Below, in pieces: positions 1-6,099 of a DNA stretch of 6,913 bases. Each line of letters starts with the position of its first letter. Position 1 is the stretch's first letter. The notes under the pieces were generated by a model that was given only the letters and a program-made list of their open reading frames with translations, did no database searches and was not told where the DNA came from. Position numbers and translations under genes: made by a program. Source of the DNA: an uncultured Sphingomonas sp. (lineage in GTDB: Bacteria; Pseudomonadota; Alphaproteobacteria; Sphingomonadales; Sphingomonadaceae); contig CADCWB010000017.1 in NCBI GenBank assembly GCA_902806295.1, forward strand, positions 1-6,913, written 5' to 3'.

Positions 1-37
1 AGGCGGCGCGCCTGGTCGCCACGGCCGAGCCATATCA

Positions 38-57
38 GCGGTTGATACATCAACCGC
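38..57. promoter_or_regulatory. 20-bp palindrome, candidate operator
   Basis: Two perfect 9-base arms (GCGGTTGAT and ATCAACCGC) flank a 2-base centre, AC. The core TTGAT-AC-ATCAA has the half-sites of an FNR/FixK box, but the spacer is 2 bases instead of the 4 those regulators need, so that assignment is unlikely. The size and symmetry suit a dimeric winged-helix repressor such as a MarR-type protein, which is inference. No regulator gene is visible nearby. The site could act on the gene to the right or on one lying left of the window. It could also be a simple RNA hairpin. Confidence 0.4.
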
Positions 58-67
58 CGCACCTCGA

Positions 68-133
68 CGCCCCTAGTCCCGCCGACAATGACGACGGGGC
101 GATCAGCTTTCAGATTCGGCACGCTGATCGTCT
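68..133 (+). other. overlapping hairpins in the gene-poor left end
   Basis: Two stems can be drawn. Bases 68-73 (CGCCCC) pair with 96-101 (GGGGCG), continued by GTC 76-78 with GAC 93-95. Bases 100-107 (CGATCAGC) pair perfectly with 123-130 (GCTGATCG) across a 15-base loop, extendable by G-U and G-C pairs to about 97 and 133. The stems share positions 97-101, so they partly exclude each other, as in a leader or small RNA. I recognise no known RNA family here, and GC-rich DNA makes chance stems common. Confidence 0.2.
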
Positions 134-171
134 GGAGGGGACCGGGGCACCTATCGGCCTCGATACCGAGC

Positions 172-205
172 AGAGGACGGTTTCGTCCCGGTCTCCTCTT
201 GTTTT
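172..205 (+). terminator. possible rho-independent terminator
   Basis: AGAGGACGG (172-180) can pair with CCG (188-190) and, after a 3-base bulge, with TCCTCT (194-199), leaving a 7-base loop. The stem runs straight into TTGTTTT (199-205). It would end a transcript from the left, either a gene outside the window or a short RNA starting near the palindrome. The bulge and the G inside the T run weaken the call. Confidence 0.35.
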
Positions 206-239
206 CCCGTGGCCGACAAGGAGCCATCCGCGGAATGAG

Positions 240-353
240 ATGAGCGTCGGACAGCGGCTGTTGTGGATCGCAATGATCGCAATGGGCGCGAGTTTCTCCG
301 CCGGAATGTATCTGGCGGGACTTGAGAGTCTGGCGCGTCTCGCCGGGCGCTAA
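240..353 (+). CDS. small single-span membrane peptide, hypothetical
   Basis: This is a 37-residue open frame beginning MSVGQRLLWIAMIAMG. It holds one likely membrane span at about residues 7-27 and ends in Leu/Ala/Arg-rich sequence. An AAGGAG lies at 218-223, which is 16 bases before the ATG and therefore long. A nearer ATG at 235 gives only two codons before a stop. The same frame is open leftward to the window edge, with a TTG at 42, but that part is rich in Pro, Asp and Arg, crosses the palindrome and terminator candidate, and does not look coding. No family is recognised. The frame may be real or may be a chance frame. Confidence 0.35.
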   Translation: MSVGQRLLWIAMIAMGASFSAGMYLAGLESLARLAGR

Positions 354-423
354 GCGACCGGCCCTCCTCCCATTTCCGCAGCCATTCACCCCGGGCGCGC
401 TGCGCGTCCGGAAAGGAGTAGTC

Positions 424-765
424 ATGCGCAAACAGATGATCGAGAAGTCCGCTCACGAAGTCGCCACCCAGGTCCGTGCCGTGGAAGACAGCATCGAGAT
501 TGCGCTGAGCGAGCTCGCCGAACTGCAGAGCCGCTTCATCCGGACCCGCGCCATCGCTGGCGTCGGTATCGCCACCGGCCATGAGGCGCTGGAGCAGATC
601 GCCGTGGCGCTGCAAAGCCTCGTCGCTGCGCGCGGCGGCATGGCCAATGCTCACGCCGCGCTGGCCGAAGCGAAGACCCGCGTTCCGGGCCTTCGCACCA
701 TTGCCTTCGGTGATGGCATGGAGTGCCCCAAGGAGAAAGTCGCTCAGCTGCGCGCCGTCAGCTAA
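424..765 (+). CDS. helical protein of unknown function (113 aa)
   Basis: The start at 424 is chosen because AAGGAG lies 5 bases upstream (413-418). An upstream in-frame start near 322 would overlap the preceding small frame and add a Pro/Arg-rich stretch unlike the rest. The product begins MRKQMIEKSAHEVATQVRAV and is Ala-, Glu- and Leu-rich, predicted almost wholly helical through about residue 85. A short tail follows, with a Gly-Asp-Gly-Met-Glu-Cys-Pro stretch at about 95-101. It has no signal peptide, no membrane span and no catalytic motif that I can name. Codon use matches the neighbours. It resembles the short conserved hypothetical proteins of alphaproteobacteria, but I cannot give it a function. 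It sits two genes upstream of phoR on the same strand, and a functional link to phosphate is unproven. Confidence 0.8.
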   Translation: MRKQMIEKSAHEVATQVRAVEDSIEIALSELAELQSRFIRTRAIAGVGIATGHEALEQIAVALQSLVAARGGMANAHAALAEAKTRVPGLRTIAFGDGMECPKEKVAQLRAVS

Positions 766-781
766 GCGCGTCAACTAGCGG

Positions 782-814
782 GGAAGGCCGGCGCTCTTGG
801 CGTCGGCCCTTTCC
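782..814 (+). terminator. intergenic hairpin, possible terminator or attenuator
   Basis: Bases 786-794 (GGCCGGCGC) pair with 800-808 (GCGTCGGCC) with one G-U pair and a 5-base loop. GGAA 782-785 and TTCC 811-814 extend the stem past a 2-base bulge. Only three T residues follow the core stem, so termination would be weak. The structure ends 5 bases before the ribosome binding site of the next gene (819-823), so it could instead affect its translation or protect the upstream mRNA. Confidence 0.4.
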
Positions 815-828
815 TCACAAGGACACCC

Positions 829-1245
829 ATGGCGCGGATCGTCATATATTATTGCCTGCTGCTGCTGGTGGTCGTGATTGCATTCCGGCGGGGCGACCGT
901 GAGACCCGCTTGGCCGCGCTTATCTGTCTCGCGGCGTCCGTACTGTCGGCCGCTGTGATGCAAGACAATGACCGTCTCGAAAGCGGCATCGCGCTGGTCG
1001 ACTTGGCAGTATTGGCCAGCTTCGTCGCCATTGCCCTGCGTTCCGAACGTTTTTGGCCATTGTGGGTCAGCGGCCTGCAACTGACGACTTCCATTTCGCA
1101 CCTGTTGTTCATGCTCCAGCCCACACTGCTCGACCTTGCCTATCATGCAGCCATGCGGTTCTGGAGCTATCCCATTCTCCTCATCTTGGTGATCGCCGCG
1201 TTGCGCACCCACCGTTACACGCCCGCCGTCCAGCAGTCCGCTTAG
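829..1245 (+). CDS. polytopic inner-membrane protein of unknown function (138 aa)
   Basis: The start is supported by AAGGA at 819-823, 5 bases before the ATG. The product has four or five hydrophobic segments at about residues 3-19, 28-44, 53-71, 77-97 and 112-125. Short charged loops separate them (RRGDRETR at 20-27, RSER at 71-74) and the C-terminus is hydrophilic. No conserved domain, transport motif or catalytic residues are recognised. It ends 37 bases before phoR with no terminator between them, so the two may share a transcript. That makes a role near the phosphate sensor conceivable but not shown. An in-frame membrane anchor supplied separately to the soluble PhoR is one speculative idea, and nothing in the sequence directly supports it. 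Confidence 0.8.
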   Translation: MARIVIYYCLLLLVVVIAFRRGDRETRLAALICLAASVLSAAVMQDNDRLESGIALVDLAVLASFVAIALRSERFWPLWVSGLQLTTSISHLLFMLQPTLLDLAYHAAMRFWSYPILLILVIAALRTHRYTPAVQQSA

Positions 1246-1282
1246 TTGCGCGGCCTCCCAGGCGCGCTACACACCGCGCGCA

Positions 1283-2293
1283 ATGACCGCTCTCCCGCAC
1301 CCTTTACATGCATTGCTCGACGCGATTGAAGAGGCGGCCTTGCTGGTGCGGGGCGAGCGCACCATCGCCGCCAATGCCGCTGCTCACCGCCTGCTGGGCC
1401 ATGACATCGTCGACCGAGACGTGCGCATCGCGGTTCGCCAGCCTCACGCACTTCGGGCGATCCTGGCCGGTCGCCAAACGGCGCAAGAAGTCACCGGTAT
1501 CGCCGGCCTGGGCCGGAGCTGGGGCCTGCTGATCCGCCCGTTGGAAGACGGTCTGTTACTGGTCCGCTTGGCTGACCGCTCCGCGATCCGCGCCGCCGAG
1601 AAGATGCGGGTCGACTTCGTAGCGAACGCCAGCCACGAGCTGCGCACCCCGTTGTCGACGATCATGGGCTATGCCGAAACCCTGGCCGAGAATGGCGACC
1701 TGCCAAGCCATTTGCGGCAGCAGTTCGGCCAGTCGATTCATGGGGAAGCCAAGCGCATGCTGCGCATAGTCTCCGACCTGATGAGCCTATCACGGATCGA
1801 GGCCGAACGCTTCGTCGAGCCGGCCGAGCGAGTCAGCCTGGGGGATGTCGCCCGCATCGCCGCCGAGAATGGCCGGCCATTGGCCGAGAGCCGCGGTTGC
1901 CGCATTGCGGTCGAAGTCGAAGCCGACTTACCCGAGGTGGCGGGCGACTTCGCGCAACTTCTGCAACTTGCCGACAATCTGGTGGCGAACGCGGTTCGAT
2001 ATGGCTGCGGGGGCGCAGCTGAAGTAGTCGAGCTTCTGGTGCGAGGGGATGGGCGCGACGTCCTGCTCAGTGTTCGCGATCATGGCGATGGCATTGCCGC
2101 TACTCACGTGCCCCGCCTGACCGAGCGCTTCTACCGCGTCGATGCGGCCCGCAGCCGCGACTCGGGGGGGACGGGTCTCGGCCTCGCCATTGTTAAACAC
2201 ATCGTCGAACGGCACCGCGGTCGGCTCGAGATTGCCAGCGCACCCGGCCACGGAACCGACGTGCAAGTGAGGTTGCCGCTCCCCCTGTCATGA
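1283..2293 (+). CDS. phoR: phosphate-regulon sensor histidine kinase PhoR, soluble form
   Basis: A 336-residue histidine kinase. Residues 7 to about 75 look like a PAS domain (LLDAIEEAALLV, then NAAAHRLLG). The HisKA dimerisation domain holds the phosphoacceptor His118 in ASHELRTPLS. The HATPase domain has an N box (DNLVANAVRY, 231-240), a G1 box (DHGDGI, 266-271), an F box (ERFYRVD, 281-287) and a G2 box (GTGLGLAIVKH, 296-306). All catalytic motifs are intact. Placement directly before pstSCAB identifies it as PhoR, which phosphorylates and dephosphorylates PhoB according to Pst transporter state. Unusually, I see no membrane segment and no HAMP domain, whereas E. coli PhoR is membrane-anchored. 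ATG 1283 is the first usable start in the frame, and it lacks a clear Shine-Dalgarno sequence. The phoR designation rests on context; the kinase call itself is secure. Confidence 0.9.
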   Translation: MTALPHPLHALLDAIEEAALLVRGERTIAANAAAHRLLGHDIVDRDVRIAVRQPHALRAILAGRQTAQEVTGIAGLGRSWGLLIRPLEDGLLLVRLADRSAIRAAEKMRVDFVANASHELRTPLSTIMGYAETLAENGDLPSHLRQQFGQSIHGEAKRMLRIVSDLMSLSRIEAERFVEPAERVSLGDVARIAAENGRPLAESRGCRIAVEVEADLPEVAGDFAQLLQLADNLVANAVRYGCGGAAEVVELLVRGDGRDVLLSVRDHGDGIAATHVPRLTERFYRVDAARSRDSGGTGLGLAIVKHIVERHRGRLEIASAPGHGTDVQVRLPLPLS

Positions 2294-2313
2294 AACTGCA
2301 ACCTCTCCGTCAC
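2285..2313 (+). promoter_or_regulatory. Pho box (PhoB-binding direct repeats) upstream of pstS
   Basis: Three 7-base repeats occur at an exact 11-base period: CTGTCAT (2285-2291), CTGCAAC (2296-2302) and CCGTCAC (2307-2313). The known Pho box is CTGTCAT-N4-CTGTCAT; the three repeats match 7, 4 and 5 of 7 positions. The first repeat spans the last two codons and the first stop base of phoR. The site lies about 80 bases before pstS, in the 99-base gap that lacks any other promoter signal. I see no convincing -10 element downstream; GCTAGT at 2334-2339 is the weak best candidate. PhoB-P bound here would activate pstSCAB under phosphate starvation. Confidence 0.7.
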
Positions 2314-2353
2314 AGAGGACTCGTCAACCGGACGCTAGTGGGCCGCGGGGCAA

Positions 2354-2371
2354 GGGCCGCACCGGCGGCTC
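2354..2371 (+). other. hairpin in the pstS leader
   Basis: GGGCCGC (2354-2360) can pair with GCGGCTC (2365-2371), with one G-U pair and an ACCG loop. It lies just upstream of the CGGAG (2376-2380) that probably serves as the pstS ribosome binding site. It may modulate translation or stabilise the mRNA 5' end, but short GC stems are frequent in this DNA. Confidence 0.25.
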
Positions 2372-2392
2372 GCTACGGAGTTTGCGAACACC

Positions 2393-3436
2393 ATGAAGAA
2401 GATCGCTTCTGCGCTGCCGCTGGCGGCGCTTCTCACGGCCTGCGGCGGCAGCGGCGGCGGTTCGGGCGGAAGCTCCGCCGCGCAGCTGAAGATCGTTGGC
2501 TCGTCCACGGTGTACCCGTTCACCACGGCGGTCGCGGAAGCATTCCAGCGCGCCAACCCGGGCACCAGCGTCATCGTTGAGTCGACCGGCACCGGGTCGG
2601 GCGTGAAGCTGTTCTGCGGCGGTGTCGGGGAGCAGCACCCCGACATGGTCAACGCCTCGCGGGCCATGAAGAAGTCCGAATATGACGCGTGCGCCGCAAC
2701 CGGCGCCAGGAACGTCATCGAAGTGCCGATCGGCATCGACGGACTCACCCTGATTGAGTCCAACAAGGCCGCTCCGCTGAAGGTCACGGTGGCCGACATC
2801 TACAAGGCGATCGCCGCCAACCCGTTCGGCAAGGGCGCCAATCGCGCCCAGACGTGGCGCGACGTAAACCCCAGCCTGCCGGCGGTGAAGATCCGCGTGC
2901 TCGGCCCGCCTCCGACCTCCGGCACCCGCGACAGCTTGGCCGAGCTGATCCTGACCAAGGGCTGCGAAAGCGATCCCGCGATGAAGGAGCTGAAGAAGGC
3001 CGACGAGGCGAAGCACAAGGACTTCTGCACCAAGGTCCGCGAGGACGGCGTCTATGTCGAAGCCGGCGAGAACGACAATTTGCTGGTGCAAAAGGTCGAG
3101 GCCGACCCGGGCACGGTCGGCGTCCTGGGGTACAGCTTCCTGGCGGAGAACGCGGATCGGGTCCGCCCGGTCGAGATCGGCGGCGTGCTGCCGACCGAAG
3201 CCACCATCCAGGATCTGAGCTATCCTGGCGCTCGCAAGCTCTACTTGTATGTCAAGGGCGAGCACATGACGGCCAAGCCCGCCATCAAGAATTTTCTGGC
3301 GGAGTATGCCAAGCAGTGGGCGAGCGGCGGTGCATTGGAGAAGCGCGGACTGGTGCCGTTCGCGGGTGCGGAAGCCCAGGCGGCCGCTGCTCAGGCCACT
3401 GCCCTGAAGCCGCTCGACGCAGCGACCCTCAAGTAA
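2393..3436 (+). CDS. pstS: phosphate ABC transporter substrate-binding lipoprotein PstS
   Basis: A 347-residue periplasmic phosphate-binding protein. The N-terminus is a lipoprotein signal, with Lys2-Lys3, a hydrophobic stretch and the lipobox LTAC placing the lipidated Cys at 17. A flexible Gly/Ser linker follows (residues 18-28). Family motifs for phosphate binding are present: VGSSTVYPF (35-43), STGTGSG (64-70), a NASRAM stretch (88-92), IGIDGL (113-118) and PTSGTRDS (174-181). Mature Cys residues at 75, 100, 191 and 212 could form two disulfides. CGGAG at 2376-2380, 12 bases before the ATG, is the likely ribosome binding site. The gene is preceded by the Pho box and followed after 19 bases by pstC. 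A lipid anchor is usual for Gram-positive PstS but is not found in E. coli PstS, which is a soluble periplasmic protein. Confidence 0.95.
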   Translation: MKKIASALPLAALLTACGGSGGGSGGSSAAQLKIVGSSTVYPFTTAVAEAFQRANPGTSVIVESTGTGSGVKLFCGGVGEQHPDMVNASRAMKKSEYDACAATGARNVIEVPIGIDGLTLIESNKAAPLKVTVADIYKAIAANPFGKGANRAQTWRDVNPSLPAVKIRVLGPPPTSGTRDSLAELILTKGCESDPAMKELKKADEAKHKDFCTKVREDGVYVEAGENDNLLVQKVEADPGTVGVLGYSFLAENADRVRPVEIGGVLPTEATIQDLSYPGARKLYLYVKGEHMTAKPAIKNFLAEYAKQWASGGALEKRGLVPFAGAEAQAAAAQATALKPLDAATLK

Positions 3437-3455
3437 GCTCAAGGCGACGAGCGTC

Positions 3456-4838
3456 ATGACCTTGAGCCTGGCACTCGTCGCCGTGCTGCTGATCGCCGCA
3501 GCCGCGGGGTTCCTTGGGCGTTCGCGCGCCCGGGTGCTCCGCCGCGGCGGCGAACGGCTCAACAGCCTGCCGAATTATCATGGGCTATACTGCTTCCTTT
3601 GGGCTGCCCTGCCCGCCTTGCTGTTCCTGGCGATCTGGTCGCCCATCCAGGGTCAACTGGTCGAACAGGCGGTTCTGGCCAGCCCGGCCGGGCAGCAATT
3701 GCCCGACTTCGACATGGCGCGCGATGCGATTACCAGCGAAGCTTATGAGATCGCCACCGGACAACGCTCGGCCGGGTTCAATCCGGAGTCGACCGCACTC
3801 GCGCCGGTCTATGGCCAGTACCTCAACCGCTACGCCGGGATCGGTGGCGGTTTCGCCATCCTGCTCGCGCTCGCCGGCGCCGCTTGGGGACTGACGCGGG
3901 TTCGCACGAGCTTCCGTGCCCGAAGCGGAGTCGAGCGCTGGGTCATGGGCCTGCTGGTCGCAGCGTCGCTGATCGCGATCCTGACCACCCTTGGTATCGT
4001 CCTCTCGCTGCTGTTCGAATCGCTGCGCTTCTTCTCCATGGTGCCGGCAAGCGAGTTCCTGTTCGGCACCCAGTGGTCGCCGCAAACTGCTTTGAGAGCC
4101 GATCAGGCCGGCTCCTCGGGCGCATTCGGTTCGATCCCGCTATTCTGGGGCACCATCTTCATTGGCGCGATCATCGCCATGATCGTTGCCATTCCGCTCG
4201 GCCTGATGAGCGCGATCTTCCTGACCCAATATGCCCACGCGCGCGTGCGCTCGGTGCTGAAACCGGTGCTCGAGATCCTCGCCGGGGTTCCAACCGTGGT
4301 GTACGGCTATTTCGCCGCGTTGACCGTTGCTCCTGCAGTGCGTGACCTGGGTCTGGCGATCGGCATCGGCTCGGCCAGCTCCGAAAGCGCTCTGGCGGCC
4401 GGCCTCGTGATGGGCATCATGATCATCCCGTTCGTCAGCTCCATGGCCGATGACAGCATCGCGGCCGTTCCTCAGGCGATGCGCGACGGCAGCCTGGCGA
4501 TGGGCGCGACCCGTTCCGAGACCATCCGCAAAGTCGTGCTGCCGGCCGCCCTACCCGGCGTGGTCGGCGGCGTATTGCTGGCGGTCAGCCGGGCGATCGG
4601 CGAAACCATGATCGTGGTGATGGCCGCAGGTCTTGCCGCCAACCTGACCGCCAATCCATTCGACAGCGTCACCACGGTCACCACTCAGATCGTCCAGCTG
4701 CTGACCGGTGACCAGGAATTCGACAGCCCAAAGACATTGGCCGCCTTCGCATTGGGCCTCGCGCTGTTCATCATCACCCTGATCCTCAACTTGATCGCGC
4801 TGACAGTGGTGCGGCGGTACCGGGAAGCATATGAGTAA
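3456..4838 (+). CDS. pstC: phosphate ABC transporter permease PstC, long form
   Basis: A 460-residue inner-membrane permease that forms the phosphate channel with PstA. The canonical permease part begins at about residue 160, with membrane spans near 163-187, 229-257, 275-293, 312-330, 365-392 and 428-452. The cytoplasmic EAA-type loop that docks on PstB is at about 335-370 (AAVPQAMRDGSLAMGAT, then VLPAALPGV). E. coli PstC is about 320 residues. The surplus is N-terminal: spans at 2-20 and 45-64, a soluble segment at about 65-128 and a further span at 130-147. This extended N-terminal region, including the NYHGLYCFLW stretch at 40-49, is typical of alphaproteobacterial PstC. The start has only a weak ribosome binding site (AAGG at 3441-3444). 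It overlaps pstA by 8 bases. Confidence 0.95.
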   Translation: MTLSLALVAVLLIAAAAGFLGRSRARVLRRGGERLNSLPNYHGLYCFLWAALPALLFLAIWSPIQGQLVEQAVLASPAGQQLPDFDMARDAITSEAYEIATGQRSAGFNPESTALAPVYGQYLNRYAGIGGGFAILLALAGAAWGLTRVRTSFRARSGVERWVMGLLVAASLIAILTTLGIVLSLLFESLRFFSMVPASEFLFGTQWSPQTALRADQAGSSGAFGSIPLFWGTIFIGAIIAMIVAIPLGLMSAIFLTQYAHARVRSVLKPVLEILAGVPTVVYGYFAALTVAPAVRDLGLAIGIGSASSESALAAGLVMGIMIIPFVSSMADDSIAAVPQAMRDGSLAMGATRSETIRKVVLPAALPGVVGGVLLAVSRAIGETMIVVMAAGLAANLTANPFDSVTTVTTQIVQLLTGDQEFDSPKTLAAFALGLALFIITLILNLIALTVVRRYREAYE

Positions 4839-6096
4839 CCGGCTCGACACCTCCCCGACTGAACGCTGGGCGGGCGACGCGATGAAGAAGCGGGTCGCGC
4901 GCCGCTACGCTGCGGAGCGGCGCTTCAAGCTGCTTGGCTTCTCGGCTGTTGCGCTCTCCGTCCTGTTCCTGGCTTTCCTGCTTTTCACCATGGCCTCCCG
5001 GGGCCTCGGGGGGTTCAGCCAGCACGAGGCGAAGCTGACGATCGACTTCCCAAGGTCGGACCTGATGGTCGATCCGGCTGCGCTGGCCGGACCTCAAGCC
5101 GCCGAGGTGGTCGCCAACGCCGGGCTGGACAATGTTGTCGCCGCCGCTGCGACAGCCACTTATGGCCCCGAGGCGGCGGAGTTGTTCGGCGAGGCTGCTG
5201 CTCGTGGTCTGGGTCGCGAGCTCGTCGCCGACCCGGAGCTGCTGCAGCGGCGCGCAGAACTGTGGCTGCCGGTGTCCTCCGACGTGGATGTTGCCGCCAA
5301 GGGCGAAGGTGAAGCCGGGGCCGAGAAACTCGTCACGGCGCTGCGCGAGCGTGGCGCGCTCAAGCGCGGTTTCAACGCCGATTTCCTTTCCATGTCGGAT
5401 GCGACGGACCCAGGCAGCGTAGGCGTCTGGGGAGCGCTCAAGGGCAGCTTCCTGACGATCCTGGTCACCATGCTGCTCGCGTTCCCAATCGGCGTGCTGT
5501 CCGCAGTCTATCTTGAGGAGTTCGCCCGGCGGAACCGGTGGAATGATCTGGTCGAGGTCAGCATCAACAATCTTGCCGCCGTGCCGTCGATCATCTTCGG
5601 CCTGCTCGGCCTAGCGGTGTTCCTCAACGTCATGCACCTGCCGCGCTCGGCACCGCTGGTAGGCGGGCTGACTTTGGCGCTGATGACCATGCCGGTGATC
5701 GTGATCGCCGGGCGCAACGCGATCAAGGCCGTGCCGCCCTCCATCCGGGACGCCGCGCTCGGCGTTGGCGCAAGCAAGATGCAGGTCGTCTTTCACCACG
5801 TCTTACCGCTGGCACTGCCCGGCATCCTGACCGGCACGATCATCGGCATGGCCCGCGCGCTCGGCGAGACCGCGCCGCTGCTGATGATCGGCATGCGGGC
5901 CTTCATCGCCGCACCGCCCTCGGGCATCGTCGAGCCAGCCACGGTGCTGCCCGTGCAGATCTTCCTCTGGTCGGACGAGGTCGATCGTGGCTTCGTCGAG
6001 AAGACCAGCGCCGCCATTATCGTGCTGCTCATCTTCATGCTGCTGATGAACGGCCTCGCCATCTATCTCCGCAACCGCTTCGAGCGCCGCTGGTAA
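4831..6096 (+). CDS. pstA: phosphate ABC transporter permease PstA with DUF3333-type N-terminus
   Basis: A 421-residue permease partner of PstC; E. coli PstA is 296 residues. The surplus is an N-terminal region resembling DUF3333 (PF11812). It has a basic cytoplasmic start (MKKRVARRYAAERRFK, 18-33), a span at about 34-55, then some 145 likely periplasmic residues that include LVADPELLQRRAELWLPVSS (131-150). The permease core starts at about 201 with spans near 204-228, 247-268, 275-295, 330-355 and 393-413. The EAA loop is at about 299-330 (KAVPPSIRDAALGVGAS, then VLPLALPG). Its ATG overlaps the pstC stop as ATGAGTAA, with GGGA at 4822-4825, so translation is probably coupled. pstB follows 3 bases after its stop. 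Confidence 0.96.
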   Translation: MSNRLDTSPTERWAGDAMKKRVARRYAAERRFKLLGFSAVALSVLFLAFLLFTMASRGLGGFSQHEAKLTIDFPRSDLMVDPAALAGPQAAEVVANAGLDNVVAAAATATYGPEAAELFGEAAARGLGRELVADPELLQRRAELWLPVSSDVDVAAKGEGEAGAEKLVTALRERGALKRGFNADFLSMSDATDPGSVGVWGALKGSFLTILVTMLLAFPIGVLSAVYLEEFARRNRWNDLVEVSINNLAAVPSIIFGLLGLAVFLNVMHLPRSAPLVGGLTLALMTMPVIVIAGRNAIKAVPPSIRDAALGVGASKMQVVFHHVLPLALPGILTGTIIGMARALGETAPLLMIGMRAFIAAPPSGIVEPATVLPVQIFLWSDEVDRGFVEKTSAAIIVLLIFMLLMNGLAIYLRNRFERRW

Positions 6097-6099
6097 CCC

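Noticed and set aside
42..53. FNR/FixK box at TTGAT-AC-ATCAA
   Set aside because: The half-sites fit, but the spacer is 2 bases instead of 4, which would put the half-sites on the wrong face and distance for that family.
42..239. N-terminal extension of the small frame from TTG 42, or a gene entering from the left in the same frame
   Set aside because: The frame is open to the window edge, but the translated stretch is Pro/Arg/Asp-rich, has no motif, and spans the palindrome and terminator candidate. I cannot exclude a partial gene without sequence further left.
151..774. Minus-strand open frame of 207 codons across the left-end small genes
   Set aside because: It is antisense to the 424-765 gene, which has a strong ribosome binding site and typical codon use. 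The antisense product has no domain or signal, and its start region shows nothing convincing.
1281..1288. Single reversed Pho-box-like heptamer near the phoR start
   Set aside because: Only one imperfect half-site on the minus strand and no partner at 11-base spacing.
2290..2580. ATG at 2290 overlapping the phoR stop as ATGA, as if a coupled downstream gene
   Set aside because: The frame runs into pstS out of phase and gives an Arg/Gly/His-rich product. The ATG is part of the Pho box core.
2324..3562. Long minus-strand open frame of 412 codons opposite pstS and the start of pstC
   Set aside because: It is a GC-rich shadow of pstS, whose frame has signal peptide and family motifs. The antisense product is Arg/Gly/Leu-rich with no recognisable domain.
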